64,000 nucleotides of DNA, from positions 186,001-250,000 of the forward strand of contig JANQKF010000020.1 of assembly GCA_028281285.1 (NCBI GenBank). The letters are read 5' to 3'. The translations under genes were made by a program, and so were the position numbers. Below, piece by piece: positions 52,639-62,109 of this stretch (positions are counted from its first letter, which is position 1; the number at the start of each line of letters is the position of its first letter). Below the pieces are notes generated by a model. That model was not told where the DNA came from and did no database searches. It was given only the letters and a program-made list of their open reading frames with translations. Source of the DNA: Cyclobacteriaceae bacterium. Lineage in GTDB: Bacteria; Bacteroidota; Bacteroidia; Cytophagales; Cyclobacteriaceae.

Positions 52639-55017
52639 GTGATCCGGCATTTTATCAAAATTACTCTAAGAAACATCCAGAAGAACGGTATGTTGTCTAT
52701 ACTCAATATTACAGGACTGAGTATAGGTATCGCGTCATTTTTGGTGATCACATTGTATATATTTCAGGAGACTTCCTATGAAAAGGGTTTTGAGGACTGG
52801 AATAGGATATATAGGGTAGAAACTCATTTTCTGTCCACGAATAAAATCGGGAAGACCGTCTCGAACGTCCAATTCTTTCTCAGCGAGATTCCCGGAGTAG
52901 AGTCGCACGCCACGATTTATTTAAGGGAAGGAGTGAATATCAATGCAGGTGAATCTTCAATCAAGACCGAAAAATTGATCTGGTCCACCGATAAGTTCTT
53001 CAATCTATTCGATTACGATGTGATTCATGGTAATCCGGATTCTCCTCTCGAAGGCCCTGGGAAAGCAGTGATTACAAGGTCGATGGCCAAAAGACTTTTC
53101 GGACGAACAGATGTGTTGGGAGAGAGGATTGAATCACCGTGGGAAAATAGCTTTCTGGTAAGTGCAGTCATTGAAGACCCCGTAATACAATCTCATCTTG
53201 ACTTTGATATATTATTATATGACCCTGATAAAAGGGATTTCTCAGACATAGGTTGGTATGATACAAACTGGTATACGTTTGTCAAGCTGTCCAAAAATTC
53301 AGAACAAATTGATTTGGATGAAGGGTTAAACAGAATTGTTGAAAGACATGTATTTCCCATCATGTTTAAGGCCGTGAAAGGGATGTCATTTCAAGAATGG
53401 ATGGAGCAATCGAATCGCATTTCTTTCCATAGCAGGCCGATTTCGGATATCCATCTGGAATCTGAACTTGAAGACGATTTCAATTCAAGGGGTGATAAGG
53501 CAACATTGATGACTTTGGGAATAATCGCAGTGTTCATACTGACAATTGCCAGTATCAATTTCATGAATCTGACTACAGCCCGATCTTCATACAGAACCAG
53601 AGAAATTGGTGTTAGAAAAGTATTGGGCTCACCCAAAAGGGGCCTGATTTTTCAATTCATGGCCGAGTCCTTATTAATCACCTTGATTTCAGCCATTGTT
53701 GCAGCCGCAATGACCGAAGTGTTAATTGTTCAGATCAATCAGAATTTCGGAAATGTGATTGGTATTTCACTTTTAAAGTATCCCGAATTGTTGGTCAATG
53801 TAGGCCTTGGGGTAATAGCTATCGGATTGGTGTCAGGCATTTACCCGGCATTCTACTTATCGGGTGCCAAGGTGGTACCCTTGCTTAAAGGAATGAAGGT
53901 GTCACGGGTCTTTAACATGAGTTTGGCCAAGCGATTAAGAAATACATTGGTGGTTTTACAATTCACCCTGTCTACCGGATTGATCATTGCGACATTTTTT
54001 ATGTACAATCAATTGGTCTACCTGAAAAACAAGGATCTGGGATTTGATAAAGAACAGGTGCTGGTAATCAACAACCCCAGCGTGTTGAAAAATGATAAAG
54101 AGGCATTCAAGAATGAAATTCTAAATATTCCTGGGGTGGAGGCTGCTTCCTTCACACATCGAGTACCCGGGAGAAATTCTGAGGATACCCATTCACTGAT
54201 GCTTGATGATGACAGAACTATCGTTATGTCAAAATTCAATGCCGACTTGGACCTGTTATCAACACTTGGTCTTGAAATTTCTGAAGGAAATTGGTTTTCG
54301 GAAGAATTGGTAAAGACCGATTCTAATGTGGTCATCAACGAGGCGGCACTTCACGACCTCGGGATTGAAGATTCAGTCGGAAAATTGATAGGTGATTACT
54401 ACCGTATTGTTGGGGTTGTAAAAGACTTCAATTTTGGCTCTCCCAAAGAGGAAATAGGACCGGTAATGTTTGGCTACAATGATGACAAGGGAAGACGTCT
54501 TGTGGTCAGGATAGATTTGAACAGCCTTCCAGTTGACCAAATCAAAGAAAAATGGACTCATTTCACGCAAGAACCACTTTCATATCGTTGGATCGAGCAA
54601 GACTTTGAAGAGCTCCTGATTGAAGAGGAAAATGTGGCTAACATAGTAACACTTTTCACCATTTTGGCGGTCATCATATCCTGCATTGGATTGTTTGGTT
54701 TAGTGGCATTCGCTGCAGACGAGCGATTACAAGAATTTAGTATTAGAAAAGTGTTAGGCGCTTCCGCAATAGATATCATAAAGGTGTTCAGTTATGACTT
54801 TATGAAGCTCGTGGGTTTGGCCTTCATTATTTCAATTCCATTGACCGTAATAGGGGTGAAAGCATGGCTGCAGGAATTTGCCTATAGAGTAGATATGAAA
54901 ATGGGATTGTTTGTTGTCGGTGGCATATTGGCGATCGTTATTGCATTTCTCACTATTCTTTTTCAGTCAATCAAAACCGCCAGTAAGAACCCTGTTGAAA
55001 CCCTAAAATCCGAATAA
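52639..55017 (+). CDS. Duplicated FtsX/MacB-type permease, array copy P12
   Basis: 792 residues. The start is a GTG directly abutting the TAA of P11; it is the only start that restores the family N-terminus (MIRHFIKITLRNIQKNGML). First coupling motif REIGVRKVLGSPKRGLIFQF; second QEFSIRKVLGASAIDIIKVF. Second periplasmic motif VGVVKDFNFGSPKEEIGP. C-terminus NPVETLKSE. It is very close to P14: both have FQETSYEKGF after TM1, NKDLGFDKEQ after TM5 and LVKTDSNVVINEAAL, with identical length. P13, between them, is of a different type. Confidence 0.93.
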   Translation: MIRHFIKITLRNIQKNGMLSILNITGLSIGIASFLVITLYIFQETSYEKGFEDWNRIYRVETHFLSTNKIGKTVSNVQFFLSEIPGVESHATIYLREGVNINAGESSIKTEKLIWSTDKFFNLFDYDVIHGNPDSPLEGPGKAVITRSMAKRLFGRTDVLGERIESPWENSFLVSAVIEDPVIQSHLDFDILLYDPDKRDFSDIGWYDTNWYTFVKLSKNSEQIDLDEGLNRIVERHVFPIMFKAVKGMSFQEWMEQSNRISFHSRPISDIHLESELEDDFNSRGDKATLMTLGIIAVFILTIASINFMNLTTARSSYRTREIGVRKVLGSPKRGLIFQFMAESLLITLISAIVAAAMTEVLIVQINQNFGNVIGISLLKYPELLVNVGLGVIAIGLVSGIYPAFYLSGAKVVPLLKGMKVSRVFNMSLAKRLRNTLVVLQFTLSTGLIIATFFMYNQLVYLKNKDLGFDKEQVLVINNPSVLKNDKEAFKNEILNIPGVEAASFTHRVPGRNSEDTHSLMLDDDRTIVMSKFNADLDLLSTLGLEISEGNWFSEELVKTDSNVVINEAALHDLGIEDSVGKLIGDYYRIVGVVKDFNFGSPKEEIGPVMFGYNDDKGRRLVVRIDLNSLPVDQIKEKWTHFTQEPLSYRWIEQDFEELLIEEENVANIVTLFTILAVIISCIGLFGLVAFAADERLQEFSIRKVLGASAIDIIKVFSYDFMKLVGLAFIISIPLTVIGVKAWLQEFAYRVDMKMGLFVVGGILAIVIAFLTILFQSIKTASKNPVETLKSE

Positions 55018-55020
55018 GTT

Positions 55021-57342
55021 ATGTTCTTGAACTATCTAAAATTGACCATAAGGAATTCCAGAAGAAAATGGGGATATGCACTTCTCAATTTAATTGGATT
55101 GTCAACCGGGTGTGCATGCTTTATTCTGATTGGACTTTTCGTGAGAGAGGAGATTACATTTGACAGATTCCATTCACGGGGAAGCCACATTTTTCAAATG
55201 AAAATTGCGATTCCGAAGGCAGGAATGACTATTCCTCCCCCCAATGCCCTGGCCGTATCATTGGAGAGCCAATTTCCTCAGGTACAGGCTGCATCTCCAT
55301 TGGGCTTTTCCCAGCAGGTGGTCATTAAGCACAACAACAACCTGATTGTGGAGGATGCGTTTCTCAGAGTTAACCCCAGTTTCTTTAGTATTTTTGACTT
55401 TCCTCTTCAATATGGTGACTTAGACAAAGTGCTGGATGCACCGGGTAAACTGGTCATTTCATCAGAAATTGCTGAGAAATACTTTCCAGGAGTAAACCCC
55501 GTTGGAAACTCCTTCCGATTTGAAAAGGATTCAATAAACTATATGATTTCCGGAGTCTTGAAGTCGGTCCCTGCCAACTCCAGCATCAGACCCAACTTCC
55601 TGGCCAATTTTTCAAATAAAGATAAGGGCTCCTGGAAAGCCCGAAACTACATTTATGTGCTCTTCAAAAATTCAAAGCCAGATCAGGATCAGTTCAAGGC
55701 GAATGTCATAAGACTGTTGGAGGAAAATGGTCAGGTGGGGCACGAACCTTCAATGGAAGCCTTTGAAGATTTGTATTTGGCCGGAAAGACCATGGGAGTC
55801 AAGGGAGATAGGAAAACGGTCAATACAATGATGGCGGTGGCATTGTTGATTCTTTTGTTGGCCTGTGTGAATTACATCAACCTTTCAACGGCACGGATGT
55901 CTACCCGATTGAATGAAATTGGGGTAAGGCGCGTACTGGGAGCCGAGAAGAGAGAAATCAGATTGCAATTTCTGACTGAGACGCTGCTGTTGGTTGTGTT
56001 AGCCATATTACTTTCTGCCGGATTGGTTGAAGGTGGGTTGTTGTTGATGAACGATCTTATCTCCAGACCTATCGCTTTGGATTATTGGTCAGACCCTTTT
56101 ATCCTTCCATTTTTTATACTGCTAATTCCTTCGATTACGCTGTTTGCCGGTTTGTACCCTTCGATTATGTTATCCAATTTCAAACCTGCGCGTGTTCTGA
56201 AACATACTGAAAATCGATCAAATTCCCTTTTAAGGAAACTTCTCATTGGATTTCAATTTACCATCACTCTCACGCTTATCGTGGCCACCTTGGTTATGAA
56301 AGAGCAGGTAGCCTATTTTTTGTCTTTCGACAGCGGTATGGACAAAGAAGCAGTTCTTGTGCTCGATGATGCTGATTTCATCAATGATGATTATAAATCG
56401 TTTAAAAACGAACTCCTTGCAATTCCCGGAGTGATTGATGTGACTGGTGGACCGAGTACATCTGCCACTGGTTATGGCTCGGTGTATTCTGATCACTTTG
56501 AAGATGGGGTAATCAATATGCCTCGAATGGATGTAGATCATAACTACCTGGAGGTTTTAGGAATAGACTTTGTGCAGGGTAGAAATTTTATGCCCGAAAG
56601 TACTGCCGATTATTCGGGAGCAGTTATCATCAACGAGTCTGCTGCAAAGGCTTTCAATTTTGAAGAGCCGATTGGAGCCAAAATAAGTTTTTATGACTAT
56701 GAAAGAGGGCAGGACACCGAAAGGACCATTATTGGAGTAACCCGCGACTTTATCTATGATGCCAGGTATGAGATTCCGAATGTCATTGTGGTTCCATATG
56801 ATGAGCCTTTTCGAGTATCATTGAAGGTAAACACTACAGGTGTCTCTGAGGTGATCACACGAGTTGAAGAGAAATGGAAGACGTTTAGCACTACTGATCC
56901 ATTCGGTTATGAGTTTTTGGATGATAAAATTCAGGCACTCTACACCAAGGAAAAAAACTATAGTCAGTTGTTTAGTGCCTTTACTCTTTTGGCCATTTTG
57001 ATAGCGATTTTGGGCTTGATGGGTTTGAGTACATTCACCGCTCAACTCAGGTTGAAGGAAATTGGTATAAGAAAAGTATTGGGGGCTTCTATCAATTCCA
57101 TATTAAAATTACTCCTCAAAGGATATTTAGGACTAGTCTTATTGGCTCTGATTATTGCTACGCCAATGAGTTTCTTATTCTTGAAAAGCTGGTTGAATGA
57201 CTTTGCACATCAGATTGATATTTCCTGGACTCATTACCTATTCGGGCTTATGGCAATTGTTGTCATTTTAATCATTGCTGTTTTCAGTCAATCTATTAAG
57301 GCGGCTTTATGCAATCCTGCTCAAATTTTAAAAGATGAATAA
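55021..57342 (+). CDS. Duplicated FtsX/MacB-type permease, array copy P13
   Basis: 773 residues, the shortest full copy; the missing length falls in the first periplasmic domain. First coupling motif NEIGVRRVLGAEKREIRLQF; second KEIGIRKVLGASINSILKLL followed by LLKGY, shared with P6. The second periplasmic motif is IGVTRDFIYDARYEIPN, clearly different from the common VKDFH form. C-terminus NPAQILKDE. It starts 3 bp after P12. All TM helices are present, so it is not a remnant. Confidence 0.92.
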   Translation: MFLNYLKLTIRNSRRKWGYALLNLIGLSTGCACFILIGLFVREEITFDRFHSRGSHIFQMKIAIPKAGMTIPPPNALAVSLESQFPQVQAASPLGFSQQVVIKHNNNLIVEDAFLRVNPSFFSIFDFPLQYGDLDKVLDAPGKLVISSEIAEKYFPGVNPVGNSFRFEKDSINYMISGVLKSVPANSSIRPNFLANFSNKDKGSWKARNYIYVLFKNSKPDQDQFKANVIRLLEENGQVGHEPSMEAFEDLYLAGKTMGVKGDRKTVNTMMAVALLILLLACVNYINLSTARMSTRLNEIGVRRVLGAEKREIRLQFLTETLLLVVLAILLSAGLVEGGLLLMNDLISRPIALDYWSDPFILPFFILLIPSITLFAGLYPSIMLSNFKPARVLKHTENRSNSLLRKLLIGFQFTITLTLIVATLVMKEQVAYFLSFDSGMDKEAVLVLDDADFINDDYKSFKNELLAIPGVIDVTGGPSTSATGYGSVYSDHFEDGVINMPRMDVDHNYLEVLGIDFVQGRNFMPESTADYSGAVIINESAAKAFNFEEPIGAKISFYDYERGQDTERTIIGVTRDFIYDARYEIPNVIVVPYDEPFRVSLKVNTTGVSEVITRVEEKWKTFSTTDPFGYEFLDDKIQALYTKEKNYSQLFSAFTLLAILIAILGLMGLSTFTAQLRLKEIGIRKVLGASINSILKLLLKGYLGLVLLALIIATPMSFLFLKSWLNDFAHQIDISWTHYLFGLMAIVVILIIAVFSQSIKAALCNPAQILKDE

Positions 57343-57344
57343 TC

Positions 57345-59723
57345 ATGGTAAAACATTTTCTAAAAATCGCCATTCGAAATCTCCTTAAGAAGGGGATGCT
57401 ATCAGCCCTTAATATTGCCGGATTGAGTATTGGTATTGCCGCCTTTTTGGTAATTGTCTTGTACATTTTTCAAGAAACCTCCTATGAAAAGGGATTTAAG
57501 GATTACGATCGAATTTATCGGGTTGAAACTCACTTTCTTTCCATGGATAAAGTGGCCTGGACCCAGCCCAATTTGCAATTCAGGTTAAACGAGATCCCCG
57601 GTGTTGAGGCATATACTCGATTAGCTGTTGACTTTGGAATGGAGATCATGCTCGGTGATGAGTCAATCCGCACCAATAAAACTGTCTGGACGTATGAGAA
57701 TTTCTTCGATGTTTTCGACTATGAGATTATTGCGGGAGATCCATCTCGACCATTGACTGGTCCCGGAAAAGCGGTAATCACAAAATCTATCGCAAACAAG
57801 GTTTTCGGTCGGGTTGATGTGATAGGAGAAGAGCTGAAAATCAGAAAAAATGGGACCTTTTTGGTAAGTGCGGTCGTAGAAGACCCGGTAATTAAATCAC
57901 ATCTGGATTTTGACTTGCTACTCCGAAAACAGAATGATGAAAAGTACAAGGAGAATGGGTGGTACAATATAGGCGGGTATACATACATCAAAACCGCTCT
58001 TAATACAACTCAGGAATTGTTGGACGATGGCCTCTTAGGTATTGCCGAACGATCGATTTTTCCGAATGCCTTTAAACCGGAGGAAGGGATGAATTTTGAG
58101 GATTACCTTGCCCACCAAAACCACATATCCCATTATTCAAAGCCGATCACGGACGTCTATCTCAACTCAAAACTGAAATTTGAGATTGGTTCCGGAGGTG
58201 ATCGTCAGACACTCGTTACGCTGGCAATTATAGCCACCTTCATTTTGATTATCGCCTGTATCAATTTCATGAATTTGACGACTGCTCGTTCATCGGGAAG
58301 GACGAAAGAGATTGGAATTCGGAAGGTGTTGGGCTCAAGAAAGAAGAGCTTGATTTTTCAATTTCTGGCAGAGTCATTACTGATCACCGCCATTTCGGCT
58401 ATCATCGGAGCTGCTTTGTCCGAAGTGTTGGTTGTTAAAATCAATCAAAGCTTTGGGGACATTATAGGTATATCGCTGATCAAGTACCCTTCGTTGATGA
58501 TTAATGTCGGGCTTGGAGTCCTGATCATTGGTCTTCTTGCAGGACTTTATCCTGCATTCTATCTCTCCAGCGCTAAGGTGATTCCGTTATTAAAGGGAAT
58601 GAAACTGGCAAGAGTTCTTAATCTTAACCTTGCCAAAGGGCTTAGAAATGGACTTGTTATCGTTCAATTCACACTATCAACAGGTCTCATAATTTCAACC
58701 TTTTTTGTCTACAATCAATTGGTTTATCTGAAGAACAAGGACTTAGGGTTTGACAAGGAGCAATCATTAGTAATTACCAATGCGAACGACTTGCGAAAGA
58801 ATAAAGCGGCATTCAGGAACGAAATTCTTTCAATTCCGGGGGTAGAAAGTGCTTCTTTCACCCAACATGTTCCAGGCGACAACTTCAATGGTGTGCATTC
58901 CATTATGCTGGATGGGGACAGGAGCGTGGTTATGTCCACATTTAATACTGATTTGGACTTTATGTCGACTCTGGGACTTGAATTGGAGGATGGAGAATGG
59001 TTTTCTCAAGAGTTGGTCAAAACCGATTCAAATGTCGTCATCAATGAAGCCGCTCTTCAGGTGATTGGGCTGGAAGAACCTGTGGGTAAAATATTCGGTA
59101 ATTATTATCGAATAGTGGGGGTGATGAAAGACTTTAATTTTGGTTCCTTAAGAGAAAGTGTAGGCCCTGCAATGTTTGCATATGGTGCAGAGAAAGGCAA
59201 TCGTCTCGTAGTGCGAGTTGATCTTAATCGATTACCGGTTGAGGATATGACAGCAGTTTGGTCACGTTTTACTGAAGAGCCAATCTCCTATCACTGGTTA
59301 GAGCGGAATTTTGAAGAACTGTTAGTGCAGGAGGAACAAATGGCGAACGCTGTGACTTTATTTACAATTCTGGCGGTGATTATTTCATGTATTGGGCTAT
59401 TCGGTTTGGCCGCATTTACCGCTGATCAACGATTACAGGAATTTGGTATAAGGAAGGTTCTGGGTGCTTCAATCCTGGATATAATTAAAGTATTTAGTGT
59501 CGACTTTTTGAAGTTGGTTGGGCTCGCCTTTCTAATCTCAGTTCCGCTTACTTTTTTTGGAGTTGATGCATGGCTCCAAGGTTATGCAGATCGCATATCC
59601 ATCACAGCAGGCGCTTTCATATTAGCCGGTGTTCTGGCAATTGTCATTGCATTTGTGACCATTTTGTTCCAATCCATTAAGACAGGAAGACTCAATCCTG
59701 TAGACACTATAAAGAGCGAGTGA
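57345..59723 (+). CDS. Duplicated FtsX/MacB-type permease, array copy P14
   Basis: 792 residues, the near twin of P12. First coupling motif KEIGIRKVLGSRKKSLIFQF; second QEFGIRKVLGASILDIIKVF. It shares with P12 FQETSYEKGF (after TM1), SAVVEDPVIKSHLDFD in the first periplasmic domain, VYLKNKDLGFDKEQ, GVMKDFNFGSLRE and LFTILAVIISCIGLFGL in TM6. C-terminus NPVDTIKSE. It starts 2 bp after P13. P12 and P14 are the best candidates for a recent duplication in the array. Confidence 0.93.
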   Translation: MVKHFLKIAIRNLLKKGMLSALNIAGLSIGIAAFLVIVLYIFQETSYEKGFKDYDRIYRVETHFLSMDKVAWTQPNLQFRLNEIPGVEAYTRLAVDFGMEIMLGDESIRTNKTVWTYENFFDVFDYEIIAGDPSRPLTGPGKAVITKSIANKVFGRVDVIGEELKIRKNGTFLVSAVVEDPVIKSHLDFDLLLRKQNDEKYKENGWYNIGGYTYIKTALNTTQELLDDGLLGIAERSIFPNAFKPEEGMNFEDYLAHQNHISHYSKPITDVYLNSKLKFEIGSGGDRQTLVTLAIIATFILIIACINFMNLTTARSSGRTKEIGIRKVLGSRKKSLIFQFLAESLLITAISAIIGAALSEVLVVKINQSFGDIIGISLIKYPSLMINVGLGVLIIGLLAGLYPAFYLSSAKVIPLLKGMKLARVLNLNLAKGLRNGLVIVQFTLSTGLIISTFFVYNQLVYLKNKDLGFDKEQSLVITNANDLRKNKAAFRNEILSIPGVESASFTQHVPGDNFNGVHSIMLDGDRSVVMSTFNTDLDFMSTLGLELEDGEWFSQELVKTDSNVVINEAALQVIGLEEPVGKIFGNYYRIVGVMKDFNFGSLRESVGPAMFAYGAEKGNRLVVRVDLNRLPVEDMTAVWSRFTEEPISYHWLERNFEELLVQEEQMANAVTLFTILAVIISCIGLFGLAAFTADQRLQEFGIRKVLGASILDIIKVFSVDFLKLVGLAFLISVPLTFFGVDAWLQGYADRISITAGAFILAGVLAIVIAFVTILFQSIKTGRLNPVDTIKSE

Positions 59724-59734
59724 AGCCTGAAGTT

Positions 59735-62098
59735 ATGCTAATAAACAACCTCAAACTTATTGTCCGAAAGCTAAGAAAAGAAAAGCTCTATGCTGTAACG
59801 AACATTCTTGGCCTGACTATTGGTCTTATAAGCGTTTTGTTGATAGCGCTTTACGTGAGAGATGAATTGAGCTTTGATAAGTTCCATGCGAACAAAGAGG
59901 GCATTTACAGAGTCATCAGTTCCACCGAGAATCGCGGGATAAAGGGGAGGATACCAAGTGACTTTGTAGATTATTTCAAGGAAGATGTCCCTGAAATAGA
60001 AGATTATACCCGAATGTCCAAAGTTGCGGAAAGGACGTTGATCGATGCCAACGATAAGCAATTGAACGTTCCCGGTGTGCTTATGATTGATCCAAACTTC
60101 TTTGATTTCTTTTCTTTTGCGTTAGTAAACGCATCGAATCAAGGAGTTTTTTCCGAATCGGGACAGGCTGTCATTTCACAAAGCCTAAGTCAACGTATGT
60201 TTGGGAGTATCGATCCAATAGGACAAGAGATCCTGGTCGAAAAGGGTAATCGCTATATAATCTCGGCAGTAGCGGAAGATGCCCCAAAGAACAGCACAAT
60301 TCAATTTGACCTTTTGCTCTACAGACAAGGGTATTTCAAGAATGATTTTGAAAGAATGCATGGTTATAGGACGGCAATTACATATGTTTTTTCCAATACC
60401 AATATGCCCAGTCGGGTAGCTCAAAAAATTGCTGATACAAGTCACAAAACTCCCTATTCGAGAATCATCTCAAAAGATAAATTTTCTCTACTTCCGTTAA
60501 CCGACCAAAGGTTAAATGCCAGCTATAAGAGCTTCGATTTTGAAAAGAACGATATTCTATACGTTCGGCTATTTTCTGGAATTGGAATTGTCATCCTGCT
60601 TTTGGCTCTCATCAACTATGTTAACCTCGTTACTGCCCAATCAATTAGGCGAATGCGGGAAATGGGCATAAGAAAGATCATAGGAGCAGAGAAACGTCAA
60701 TTGATCTTCTATCAGGTATTGGAATCGTATTTGCTGACCGTTGTTGCTTTTCTCTTGGCTTTTGCCGTCTCGGAAAGGTTAATGTCTGCTTTCAATCTCA
60801 TATTGGATAAGGATATTTCCATAGAGTATTTCAGCCTGGAATTTTTTATCTGGACCGTAATAACAAGTCTTTTGATTGGTGTTATTGCCGGATTGTATCC
60901 AGCCTTTTATATATCTAAGGTCAGGCCGCTGGCACTTTTGAAAAAGGAAATATCATCTAATCGATCGGGTTCTTGGCTAAGGAAAGGATTGATCCTTTTT
61001 CAATTTATTGTTTCGGCACTATTAGTTTCGGTTTTGGCTATTATGAGCAATCAAATGAGTTTTCTGAAACAAAAGGAATTGGGTTATAATACAGATTTTG
61101 TATTGTCTGTGCCCCTTGACAGAGACTCAACGCACCTCTATGAGAAACTAAGGACGAGTTTTAGATCCATTGCCGGGGTACAAAATACCAGCCTTAGTGG
61201 TTTTAGGATAGGCGGTGGGTATGTTACAGGGGTATTAGACGGTTCAAATACTCAGGGTGAGGGAGCTAAAGCGGTTGCACAAGAAGTGGTTTATGCCGAT
61301 GCATCTTTAATGCCGACACTCGGATTGGAGTTTTATTGGAAATCGGAAACCTATGATCCAGGTAAGCTTGCCGATGATCAAATGCTAATTAACTATACTT
61401 TGGCCGAGAAGCTTGGCTGGCTGGCTGTTCCTGAAGGCAAGCGACTTTTTGGTTGGAACGATGTCGTTGGTAGGGAAGTAGTAGGTGTTTTATCCGACTT
61501 CCATCTAAAATCCTTAAAAACAGAGGTCGAACCTATAGTCATATTGCCATTGGGCGATTGGGGCACCGACAATCTCCTGATCAAAATGGAAGGTGGTGCA
61601 GGGCTAAACTCTTTCAAAGAAATGGCGTCACAGTTTGAAAGTTTATTCGACCGACCTTTTGAGTATCACTTTCTTGACGACCAAATCGCGGGTTTCTATA
61701 AAAAGGAGGAGGGTCAATTTATGTTATTCAAGATATTCTCTGGACTAGCGCTCTTCATTTCACTACTAGGGTTGGTTGCACTAACCGTGTATACCGTTGA
61801 ACAACGAAGAAAAGAAGTCAGTATTCGAAAGGTTTTAGGTGCCTCTATTCACAGGCTAATCTTGTTGCTGAACAAAGAATATGGGCTCTTGATTGTGATC
61901 GCATTTTCTATTGCTACTCCGATAGCCTGGTACTTAATGAAAGAATGGCTTTCAGTATTTGTCTATCGCATAGGTTTAAATCCAATTTACTTCGTTGTTG
62001 CTTTTCTGGGAGTATTGATACTTAGTTTCCTTACTGTCTTGCTACAGTCGTACCGTGCATGTAGTCAAAACCCAGCTGAAGTTCTAAGAAACGATTGA
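59735..62098 (+). CDS. Duplicated FtsX/MacB-type permease, array copy P15 (last)
   Basis: 787 residues from the ATG at 59735, which restores the family N-terminus (MLINNLKLIVRKL); an in-frame GTG at 59720 would overlap P14 and add five residues. First coupling motif REMGIRKIIGAEKRQLIFYQ, second KEVSIRKVLGASIHRLILLL, both divergent in one or two positions. Second periplasmic motif VGVLSDFHLKSLKTEVEP. C-terminus NPAEVLRND, with Asp for the terminal Glu. It ends only 11 bp before the convergent gene at 62110, and no terminator hairpin is visible in that gap. Confidence 0.92.
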   Translation: MLINNLKLIVRKLRKEKLYAVTNILGLTIGLISVLLIALYVRDELSFDKFHANKEGIYRVISSTENRGIKGRIPSDFVDYFKEDVPEIEDYTRMSKVAERTLIDANDKQLNVPGVLMIDPNFFDFFSFALVNASNQGVFSESGQAVISQSLSQRMFGSIDPIGQEILVEKGNRYIISAVAEDAPKNSTIQFDLLLYRQGYFKNDFERMHGYRTAITYVFSNTNMPSRVAQKIADTSHKTPYSRIISKDKFSLLPLTDQRLNASYKSFDFEKNDILYVRLFSGIGIVILLLALINYVNLVTAQSIRRMREMGIRKIIGAEKRQLIFYQVLESYLLTVVAFLLAFAVSERLMSAFNLILDKDISIEYFSLEFFIWTVITSLLIGVIAGLYPAFYISKVRPLALLKKEISSNRSGSWLRKGLILFQFIVSALLVSVLAIMSNQMSFLKQKELGYNTDFVLSVPLDRDSTHLYEKLRTSFRSIAGVQNTSLSGFRIGGGYVTGVLDGSNTQGEGAKAVAQEVVYADASLMPTLGLEFYWKSETYDPGKLADDQMLINYTLAEKLGWLAVPEGKRLFGWNDVVGREVVGVLSDFHLKSLKTEVEPIVILPLGDWGTDNLLIKMEGGAGLNSFKEMASQFESLFDRPFEYHFLDDQIAGFYKKEEGQFMLFKIFSGLALFISLLGLVALTVYTVEQRRKEVSIRKVLGASIHRLILLLNKEYGLLIVIAFSIATPIAWYLMKEWLSVFVYRIGLNPIYFVVAFLGVLILSFLTVLLQSYRACSQNPAEVLRND

Positions 62099-62109
62099 AA
62101 ACAGAAACC

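Noticed and set aside
25937-62098. Array as an assembly artefact of a repeated gene
   Set aside because: The 15 proteins differ widely, with distinct lengths, motifs and C-termini. Even the closest pairs differ throughout, so the array is real gene diversity.
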